Below are positions 1-5,489 of a DNA stretch of 12,530 nucleotides, piece after piece (the stretch's first letter is position 1; the number at the start of each line of letters is the position of its first letter). The DNA lies in the NCBI GenBank assembly GCA_002455955.1, contig DKLZ01000007.1:1-12530 (forward strand), read 5' to 3'. This DNA comes from Dehalococcoidia bacterium UBA6627 (GTDB lineage: Bacteria; Chloroflexota; Dehalococcoidia; UBA2979). The translations under genes and the position numbers were made by a program. A model generated the notes under the pieces. It was not told the DNA's origin. It did not search any database and saw only the letters and a program-made list of their open reading frames with translations.

Positions 1-241
1 CCGCAGCCTCCACATCTGCTTCTGACCTGACGTCTGATGCAAATGCTGAAGCTGTACCGTTCTCATCTTCAATAGCCTTCACTGTTTCTTGAGCAGCATC
101 GAAATTTCGATCTACTACCAATACTTGGGCACCTTCTCGCGCTAAGAGTTGTGACGTCGCTCTTCCATTACCGATCGTCTCACCTGCGGTCTGCCCACCC
201 CCAAAAATTAGCAGCGTTTTCCCTTCGACACGTCCTACCAT
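1..241 (-). CDS. Short-chain dehydrogenase/reductase (SDR), N-terminal part
   Basis: Partial gene running off the left edge; 80 codons are visible from an ATG at 241-239. The translation begins MVGRVEGKTLLIFGGG and continues through a glycine-rich loop (GETIGNGRA, about residues 20-28), a second strand ending in VVDR (about 41-44) and a SDVR motif near residue 70. This is the Rossmann fold of classical SDRs. The Asp after the second strand favours NAD(H) over NADP(H), and the SDV motif is the usual adenine contact. The Gly loop is longer than the common TGxxxGIG form, as in some SDR subgroups. The catalytic Ser-Tyr-Lys part lies outside the window, so the substrate cannot be named. A purine-rich stretch (AGAGAAGAG) precedes the ATG as a modest ribosome site. 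It is divergent from the metallophosphoesterase gene. Confidence 0.85.
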   Translation of the reverse strand, partial: MVGRVEGKTLLIFGGGQTAGETIGNGRATSQLLAREGAQVLVVDRNFDAAQETVKAIEDENGTASAFASDVRSEADVEAA

Positions 242-371
242 CACTTGCTCTTCTCTCTATCACGCAGACGCTCACTTGCGCCCGCATTCAGCCATCTCAG
301 GTTACACAGAGATCGCACCCATATGATGAACTCGCTTTACTATGCCAAAATTCAGCGCTGCGAGGAGACAT
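242..371. other. Divergent intergenic region, no clear promoter
   Basis: This 130-bp gap separates the two divergent starts and must hold promoters for both. TATGAT (322-327) and TACTAT (338-343) are possible -10 boxes for the plus-strand gene, but neither has a good -35 at normal spacing. I see no strong hairpin or operator. Confidence 0.35.
362..367 (+). promoter_or_regulatory. Ribosome binding site fixing the phosphoesterase start
   Basis: GAGGAG lies 4 nt before the ATG at 372-374. It selects this start over an in-frame ATG 30 nt upstream, which would add ten residues unlike the family and has no ribosome site. Confidence 0.7.
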
Positions 372-929
372 ATGCGAATTGGCCTACTATCGGACACGCA
401 CGTACCGGAAGCTGGACCCGATCTCCCAAGAGAGGTATACAACGCACTTAAAGGAAGTGACGTGATACTGCACGGCGGTGATATCACGATCGGTAGGGTA
501 CTCGACTCTCTTGAACATATCGCTCCCGTATACGCCGCGATGGGGAACCACGATGAACATCTAGTTGAAGACCCGCGTGTCAAACCGGTTCACTGGTTGA
601 CTTTCGAAGGGCACGAGATAGCACTGCTACATCGTTTCGAGCCACTCGACTGGGAGCTCGACCGTCTCTTTCAGCGATTTTTTGATGGCCGCAGACCTGA
701 GATCGTAGTTTTTGGTGATTCCCACTTCGAGCTAATCAAAGAAGTCGAAGGGGTCATCCTGTTCAACGTCGGCAGTGCGACGCTTCCTCGTAACCTGAGC
801 CCACGTCTGGGGCATATCGGATTTCTCACCTTGGAGGAGAATCAACCACCGATAGCTGAACTAGTCGACCTGTCTAATGGCGCAAATGACAAATTTATGC
901 GCACCGGGGCCGAACAGCGAAATCATTAA
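372..929 (+). CDS. YfcE/MJ0936-type metallophosphoesterase
   Basis: 185 residues, the usual size for small calcineurin-like phosphodiesterases of the YfcE/MJ0936 type, which hydrolyse phosphodiesters at a two-metal centre in the cytoplasm. Motifs in order: SDTH (D8, H10), GGD (D37), GNHD (59-61), a His at 87, then GDSH (115-118), and NVGSATLPR (132-140), the family's NPGS..PR segment. The one irregular point is GDSH, where the family has GHxH: the first of two metal-ligand histidines is Asp116. Asp can bind metal, so activity may persist with changed metal preference. The start is the ATG after GAGGAG. The natural substrate is unknown. It converges with the luciferase-like gene ending at 983. 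No signal peptide or membrane segment is present. Confidence 0.85.
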   Translation: MRIGLLSDTHVPEAGPDLPREVYNALKGSDVILHGGDITIGRVLDSLEHIAPVYAAMGNHDEHLVEDPRVKPVHWLTFEGHEIALLHRFEPLDWELDRLFQRFFDGRRPEIVVFGDSHFELIKEVEGVILFNVGSATLPRNLSPRLGHIGFLTLEENQPPIAELVDLSNGANDKFMRTGAEQRNH

Positions 930-982
930 GGTGGACATGAACCTGTTACCGCTTTGCCACAACGACGAGACTCTAGTACCTG

Positions 983-2026
983 CTACCTGAGCCCGTTTTT
1001 GACAAGCGGCACCACCTCCCGAGCAATTGTTTCCATATAAGTCGGATCGGAACTTTCGTTTGATAAAGGTGGGTTCGGAACCGGATGAGGCACTATAATT
1101 TCAAAATTAATGCCCTGTGATAACACTTCGATGAGTTGAGAAGAGATATCCGAGACTCCACCACGAACACAAAATGCATCCGCAGCAGCATCGGGTAAAA
1201 ACTCCACCAGACGACCTGACTCAACTAAATCCGAGTGATGATGAAAATCAGGGTTCACGAGTCGTTGCAGTTCGTGAACATCGGGACCATTCCAAGTGAG
1301 TCCCGCTATCTCAAAGAGATGAGGCGAATACTCGTAGTAGCCTGCTGCCACTGATTTTCCAATCGTGAGTGCGCGTTCAGCGTCATCATCAAGAACTGTA
1401 TGCAGCACAATACCCAAGCGGATCGAATCTGGATCTCTACCGGTATCTTCGGCCCCTCGGTGGATCGCTGCAACAGCACTGTGCAGCAATGCTTCACTGC
1501 GACCAACTCGTATGAACACACCGTCCGCCACTCTTCCTGCCGCACGTAGCATTCGAGGTCCAGCTGCCGCAATCCAGACAGGTACATGTCGTGGGTGGGG
1601 GATACGCGTGGATGAGTTTGCTCCGAGGTTCACCGCATCGCCTCGTAGTAATGTCCGTATCATCAATGTCGCGTCTTCGAGCGCCGCAACACTCGCCGGT
1701 TTAAGTCCAGCCAGTCTCACAGCGGTGTCACCAATCCCAAGCCCAAGCAGTGCCCTACCATCCGAGAGTTGATCAACCGTCGCGATCGACCCCGCTGTGA
1801 CAGTCGGATGCCGTGTAATCGGATTCGCTAGTAGCGTCCCCATGCCAATACGATCAGTTGCTGCAGCCGCAAATGCGAGCAACACATATGTATCGTGGCG
1901 ACGCATCTGCGAATCAGGGACAAATGCATAGTCCCAACCGAGTTGTTCAGCACGCGCTACGTCCTCAGCAAAGGCAGCTGGCGTCGAGAAATCAAAGCGA
2001 TTCAACCCAAACGCCGGCATGTTCAT
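983..2026 (-). CDS. LLM-class flavin-dependent oxidoreductase (luciferase-like, Mer-like)
   Basis: 347 residues from the ATG at 2026-2024. The protein has the luciferase-like TIM-barrel pattern: FAEDVARAEQLGWDYAFVPD at the N-terminus, IGMGTLLANPITRHPTVTA (strand 3/4 region), LSDGRALLGLGIGD in the middle and VPVWIAAAGPRMLRAAGRVADG in the second half. This arrangement is closest in style to F420-dependent methylenetetrahydromethanopterin reductase-like members, but FMN- and F420-using enzymes cannot be separated by eye, and the substrate is unknown. The start is uncertain. An in-frame GTG at 2050 would add eight residues, but GGTGA lies 4 nt before the chosen ATG. A further ATG sits two codons downstream. 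TATAAA (2088-2083, minus strand) is a possible -10 box. The gene is monocistronic, with the tRNA divergent upstream. Confidence 0.82.
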   Translation of the reverse strand: MNMPAFGLNRFDFSTPAAFAEDVARAEQLGWDYAFVPDSQMRRHDTYVLLAFAAAATDRIGMGTLLANPITRHPTVTAGSIATVDQLSDGRALLGLGIGDTAVRLAGLKPASVAALEDATLMIRTLLRGDAVNLGANSSTRIPHPRHVPVWIAAAGPRMLRAAGRVADGVFIRVGRSEALLHSAVAAIHRGAEDTGRDPDSIRLGIVLHTVLDDDAERALTIGKSVAAGYYEYSPHLFEIAGLTWNGPDVHELQRLVNPDFHHHSDLVESGRLVEFLPDAAADAFCVRGGVSDISSQLIEVLSQGINFEIIVPHPVPNPPLSNESSDPTYMETIAREVVPLVKNGLR

Positions 2027-2135
2027 TAGTTCACCCTGACTGTCTGTCACATTGACCGCAATTACCTGCCAATCAGCATGTTTTTATACACGTAACATTT
2101 CTAACTCTGTACATCGGTCGCGCAAGAGCCATTCA

Positions 2136-2163
2136 AGTTGCACAATCGATGTTCGATGCAACT
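2136..2163 (+). other. Hairpin immediately upstream of tRNA-Cys
   Basis: AGTTGC (2136-2141) pairs with GCAACT (2158-2163), and ATCGA (2145-2149) pairs with TCGAT (2153-2157), leaving a three-base bulge (ACA) and a TGT loop. It ends 3 nt before the mature tRNA 5' end. There is no T-run, so it is not a typical terminator. It could lie in the precursor leader or be an operator-like palindrome. The function is inferred only from position. Confidence 0.4.
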
Positions 2164-2166
2164 CGA

Positions 2167-2240
<74 letters not shown>

Positions 2241-2273
2241 CCCCTCAACCGTTTGAACATTCCTTACACTTGA

Positions 2274-3305
2274 TCAAAATTCGACATTCCTCAGTGCTGG
2301 TATCAACTCATCAGACATTAATTGCATGCTCGATAATGCCACCTGCAGAGGCATTCCTGCCCAATGCGTGCGAAGCACCAGGTGGTTTGCACCGAGCTGT
2401 TCACAATAGGGTTTAAGTTGTTCAAAGCAATCTTCCGGTGACCCGAGAATGAAGCGATCTTTCATCAACTCATCGGGAGGCCGATCAAAGGAGTCTTCAT
2501 CTGGTATCACTTTGTCCTGCCCCCAGGAAGCGTAGGTATCGTACTTCCCGAACAGATACGGACCCGCCGTTTTGATCGCCGTCTCACGATCGACAGCACA
2601 ATAGATCTCACGCAACAGTGGTAGCTCCGACGGAAAAGGTTTATGGACTTCATCGAGCTCGTTGCGGTACGCACGCATCTGATCCATAAGAGTTGAAAAT
2701 GTCACGTGTGGATTGATAAACCACGTGTCTCCTAACCGTGCAGCTCTTCGGATTGCGCGTTCATTATTGGCAGCAATCCATATCGGTGGATGAGGTTCCT
2801 GCACCGGTCGAAGATGCATCGTCACATTGTCGAGTACACATGTGTCACTCTGATGACTCACCGAATTTTCTGTCCAAAGACGCTTAATTACTTCGAGGTA
2901 TTCCTCAAACCGAGCGACTCGTTGTCCTTTCGGAACGTTAAACGCATCAAATTCCACGGAGCGATACCCAAGACCGACTCCGAATACGAGTTTCCCACGA
3001 GCAAGGATGTCTAGGGTCGCTATAGTCTCTGCAGTCAGAACCGGGTTATGAAGGTTGAGTAGCAGCACTCCTAAACCTGTTGTCATGTCACCCGACTCAG
3101 CCATCAATCGAGCGAGTAACGGAACTAACTGAAATCCCTTGTTGTTCCCCTCGTTCAGAAAATGCTGGCCCGAGAAGAGGGAATCCCAACCGTTGTCGCG
3201 GGCATGATGGACCATCCTGACCTGCTCGTCGAACGCGCGCATCATGTCTGTACCCAGGTGTTGTTGCCCGGTGACGTATACACCGACTTTCAATTTGGTT
3301 CCCAA
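2274..3305 (-). CDS. LLM-class flavin-dependent oxidoreductase (luciferase-like monooxygenase)
   Basis: 343 residues, full family length. It shows the class C flavin monooxygenase pattern: GQHF near residue 47, then NLHNPVLTAETIATLDILARG, VFGVGLGYRSVEFDAFNV, RFEEYLEVIKRLW, the HLRPVQEPHPPIWIAANNE segment and RAARLGDTWF. These are the usual flavin-phosphate and barrel-strand signatures of bacterial luciferase-like enzymes using FMNH2 or F420. The substrate is unknown. The start is a TTG at 3305-3303, supported by AGAGGAAGGA just upstream; there is no earlier in-frame ATG, and the next internal Met falls inside the first conserved helix. The upstream gap holds a cluster of TTATGT repeats that may be regulatory. 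It is only distantly similar to the enzyme ending at 983, so the two are not a recent duplication. Confidence 0.85.
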   Translation of the reverse strand: MGTKLKVGVYVTGQQHLGTDMMRAFDEQVRMVHHARDNGWDSLFSGQHFLNEGNNKGFQLVPLLARLMAESGDMTTGLGVLLLNLHNPVLTAETIATLDILARGKLVFGVGLGYRSVEFDAFNVPKGQRVARFEEYLEVIKRLWTENSVSHQSDTCVLDNVTMHLRPVQEPHPPIWIAANNERAIRRAARLGDTWFINPHVTFSTLMDQMRAYRNELDEVHKPFPSELPLLREIYCAVDRETAIKTAGPYLFGKYDTYASWGQDKVIPDEDSFDRPPDELMKDRFILGSPEDCFEQLKPYCEQLGANHLVLRTHWAGMPLQVALSSMQLMSDELIPALRNVEF

Positions 3306-3308
3306 CTG

Positions 3309-3318
3309 TCCTTCCTCT
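3309..3318 (-). promoter_or_regulatory. Ribosome binding site supporting a TTG start
   Basis: On the minus strand AGAGGAAGGA precedes TTG at 3305. The GAGGA part is 7 nt from the TTG, a normal Shine-Dalgarno spacing, which makes the rare start codon credible. Confidence 0.65.
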
Positions 3319-3364
3319 CGACATCGGATCTTTAGCTTACAACCCAGCTCTAGATCTCACGCAC

Positions 3365-3425
3365 TTATGTAATCTTCCTACGGAATTATGTCTCTAATGT
3401 ATCGCTTTATGTCCTGCCGTTATGT
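3365..3425. repeat. Cluster of five TTATGT-like motifs in an intergenic region
   Basis: TTATGT occurs at 3365, 3386, 3407 and 3420, and TAATGT at 3395, all in the same orientation within 61 bp. They lie in the 151-bp gap between the Nudix stop and the start of the second luciferase-like gene, 60-120 nt upstream of that start. Read on the gene's own strand the unit is ACATAA. One copy overlaps CATAAT, a possible -10 box. This may be a multi-site operator, or simply AT-rich sequence. Confidence 0.4.
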
Positions 3426-3456
3426 GAACTAGGGGCTGCATGACTCCCTTGCACTC

Positions 3457-4491
3457 CTACCCGAAGATGATTCCTCGCTCTTGCAGCAGCGTCACCGACG
3501 TTTCGCAACTGTCGAATAGTTCAGTCCAAGGCAATTGACTGCCTGCAAACCAATTCAGTTCCGGAAATTCTGCACTCGGTGACGGTTCTCCGTGTGCGCT
3601 CCCGTAGTACGCAATTTCAATATGACTGGAGCCCGTGTAGACAGAAATCAGATCGGAAATTCTTCCGACCAATCCTGTCTCTTCGTTGAGTTCTCGGCGA
3701 GCAGTTTCCTCTATGGTTTCACCGATCTCTCCGTAGCCAGCAGGCCCTGCCCACATTCCAAATCCCGGGCGATTCTCATTACCGCGACGTCCGAGCAACA
3801 CCCTCCCATCTCGAACGATAAGGAGACTGGCGGCGATTGCCGGATTCTCCCAGTGAGGTGACGTGCACGTATCACAAAAGCCGTGCCCCTCTTCTAGTGA
3901 TTCACTCGCCCGAAGTACTCCACCACAGTTGTGGCAATACACAGGCAGTCCATAGGGTTCGAGCACTGTCTTGAAACGCCGTTGATGGGGATGCGCAGGC
4001 TCACTATTCAATCCCTCTTCAACCAGCGCACGTAGCGCTGCGGTTGTCGTATGAAATGCGATCTCACTCCACGGAATTTCTTCTGGCGCGAACCATCCAA
4101 CTTCCGACACCTCGGACAAGGCCACTGGGTCCCCATCAGCTTTACCGCGGAAAGCGATGACCACATACCCTTCATCGATCATCGAATACGGGGAATCCAC
4201 GATTCCTGTAATTTGAGCGTCAAGACCGATTTCTTCCCGGACTTCGCGACGCACAGCCTCTTCCACTGATTCTCCACGCTCAACAAAGCCACCTGGGAAA
4301 GTCCAAAAATTTGCTCGTGGTTGAATCGCACGACGAGTGAGCAGCACCTTGCCATCACGCACAATCAGAATGCCTGCAACGGGAATTGGGTTATGAAATC
4401 GGAATGCACCACATGCCGGACATTGCCGATGTGTCGGTTCGAGTTTCAAGGGAACGAGACCTGTCCCGCATTGACCGCAATACTCACTCAC
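3457..4491 (-). CDS. Tandem zinc-ribbon/Nudix hydrolase with two complete modules
   Basis: 344 residues, about twice a normal Nudix protein. Module 1 has a zinc ribbon (C5, C8, C24, C27) then a Nudix box at 68-90, with GFVERGE followed by REVREEIGL. Module 2 repeats the order: C186, C189, C206, C209, then a Nudix box at 252-274, with GYGEIGE followed by RELNEETGL. Both boxes fit GX5EX7REUXEEXGU without loss, so both sites could hydrolyse a nucleoside diphosphate linked to another group (ADP-ribose, NADH and similar). The ribbon resembles that of NADH pyrophosphatases, but the substrate is not fixed by sequence. The modules have diverged well beyond a recent copy. The start is GTG at 4491; the Shine-Dalgarno is weak (GGCGG). 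TATAGT (4523-4518) is a likely -10, shared with the divergent repeat-protein gene. Confidence 0.88.
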   Translation of the reverse strand: MSEYCGQCGTGLVPLKLEPTHRQCPACGAFRFHNPIPVAGILIVRDGKVLLTRRAIQPRANFWTFPGGFVERGESVEEAVRREVREEIGLDAQITGIVDSPYSMIDEGYVVIAFRGKADGDPVALSEVSEVGWFAPEEIPWSEIAFHTTTAALRALVEEGLNSEPAHPHQRRFKTVLEPYGLPVYCHNCGGVLRASESLEEGHGFCDTCTSPHWENPAIAASLLIVRDGRVLLGRRGNENRPGFGMWAGPAGYGEIGETIEETARRELNEETGLVGRISDLISVYTGSSHIEIAYYGSAHGEPSPSAEFPELNWFAGSQLPWTELFDSCETSVTLLQERGIIFG

Positions 4492-4517
4492 CGATATCCG
4501 CCGCCCTGCTCCGGTGG

Positions 4518-4525
4518 ACTATACT
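4518..4525. promoter_or_regulatory. Overlapping divergent -10 boxes
   Basis: ACTATACT contains TATACT on the plus strand (4520-4525) and TATAGT on the minus strand (4523-4518), sharing TATA. The plus box ends 6 nt before the ATG at 4532, which places transcription start at or next to the start codon. The minus box would give a leader of about 20 nt for the GTG at 4491. The -35 regions are poor on both sides. Polymerase binding in one direction should exclude the other. Confidence 0.5.
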
Positions 4526-4531
4526 GCAGCA

Positions 4532-5443
4532 ATGAGTGACGAACACGACCATGAATCAGCAATGCCTACAATTCAAGAGCTCACGTTGATAGTGGATTCA
4601 CATTTAACCGACACTGACCTAGAAATGCGCATGAGAGTTGCTAATGCACTCGAGAAACGTGCTGTGATACATCGGGTTCAAGAAGACTGGGACGCTGCAA
4701 TTGCAGATTTGACGTTGATAGTGGATTCATATTTCACCGACACTGACCTAGAAATGCGCATGATAGTTGCTGACGCATTCAATTCACGCGGCAGCGCACA
4801 TTGGAATAATGATGACTACGATGCTGCAATTACAGATTTCACGATAATTGTAGATTCCTACAGTGCTGACACTGACCAAGAAATGCGCGCGATAGTAGTT
4901 ACTGCTCTCTCGAAGCGCGGCAGGATATATGGGTCTAATGATGACCACGATGCTGCGATTGCAGATTTCACGACGGTTGTGGATTCGTACAGCACCGACA
5001 CTTATCAGGAAATACGCTTATTGGTCGCTGAAGTAATTGATTTTCGAAGCGTGGAACATTACTCGCTAGGTGACAGCGAAGCTCAGCTTGCAGACTTGAC
5101 GTTACTTGTAGATTCGTACAGCGCTGACACTCACCAAGAAATGCGCGAGATGGTAGCCGGTTCCCTCATGATGCGCGGCAGCGCACATTGGAATAATGAT
5201 GACTACGATGATGCAATTGCAGATTTAACGACGGTTGTGGATTCGTACAGCACCGATACGTGGCAAGACACACGCTTATGGGTCGCTAGGGCATTAGATT
5301 TTCGAAGCATGGCACGTGTCTCGCAAGGTGATAGCGAGTCTGGGCTTGCAGACTGGACGTTACTTGTAGATTCGTACAGCGCTGACACTCACCAAGAAAT
5401 GCGCGATATGGTAGCCAAGGCACGGGATGAGATCGCCTCGTAG
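4532..5443 (+). CDS. Cytoplasmic TPR-like protein built of 43-residue repeats
   Basis: 303 residues. After a 16-residue, His/Asp/Glu-rich leader come six full repeats of exactly 43 residues and a seventh of 29, with the pattern (L/F)T.(I/V)VDSY..DT..E.R..VA.A...RG......DDYDAAIAD. The section AFNSRGSAHWNNDDYDAAI fits the TPR helix pair (G8, A20), and about nine extra residues separate it from the next unit, so this is an extended TPR, usually a protein-binding scaffold. It is very acidic and has no Cys, signal peptide or membrane segment. I do not recognise a specific function or partner. The ATG at 4532 is preferred over an in-frame GTG at 4514 because TATACT sits directly before it, as for a leaderless mRNA. 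It is divergent from the Nudix gene. Confidence 0.8.
   Translation: MSDEHDHESAMPTIQELTLIVDSHLTDTDLEMRMRVANALEKRAVIHRVQEDWDAAIADLTLIVDSYFTDTDLEMRMIVADAFNSRGSAHWNNDDYDAAITDFTIIVDSYSADTDQEMRAIVVTALSKRGRIYGSNDDHDAAIADFTTVVDSYSTDTYQEIRLLVAEVIDFRSVEHYSLGDSEAQLADLTLLVDSYSADTHQEMREMVAGSLMMRGSAHWNNDDYDDAIADLTTVVDSYSTDTWQDTRLWVARALDFRSMARVSQGDSESGLADWTLLVDSYSADTHQEMRDMVAKARDEIAS
4580..5440 (+). repeat. Tandem 129-bp coding repeats, about 6.7 copies, with a 258-bp superrepeat
   Basis: Units begin at 4580, 4709, 4838, 4967, 5096, 5225 and 5354, each 129 bp, the last cut short at the stop codon. Units 4+5 resemble units 6+7 more than their direct neighbours. For example, 50 bases from 5099 recur exactly at 5357 in units 5 and 7. 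Units 2 and 5 share about 37 identical bases over the GSAHWNNDDYD segment. This points to recent duplication of two-unit blocks by unequal recombination or slippage. Confidence 0.9.
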
Positions 5444-5489
5444 CGGTCATATAAAAAGCCAACACCAACTACTACGAACGAACTAGCGC

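Noticed and set aside
930..982. Gap between convergent phosphoesterase and luciferase-like genes
   Set aside because: I looked for a terminator hairpin or small gene and saw neither.
2241..2273. Possible tRNA terminator, TCAACCGTTTGA and TTGATCAA
   Set aside because: Stems of four pairs without a following T-run; not convincing.
3426..3456. Possible terminator after the Nudix stop (AGGGG ... TCCCT)
   Set aside because: The stem is only about four pairs with a long loop and no T-run follows on the minus strand.
4580..5440. Regular direct repeats that might suggest a CRISPR array
   Set aside because: The period is 129 bp, the repeats are coding in one unbroken frame and there are no unique spacers; this is a protein repeat.
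5444..5489. Possible bidirectional terminator between the repeat-protein and nuoF-like genes
   Set aside because: A T-run is present on the minus strand, but no stable stem precedes it; AGCGCT alone is too short.
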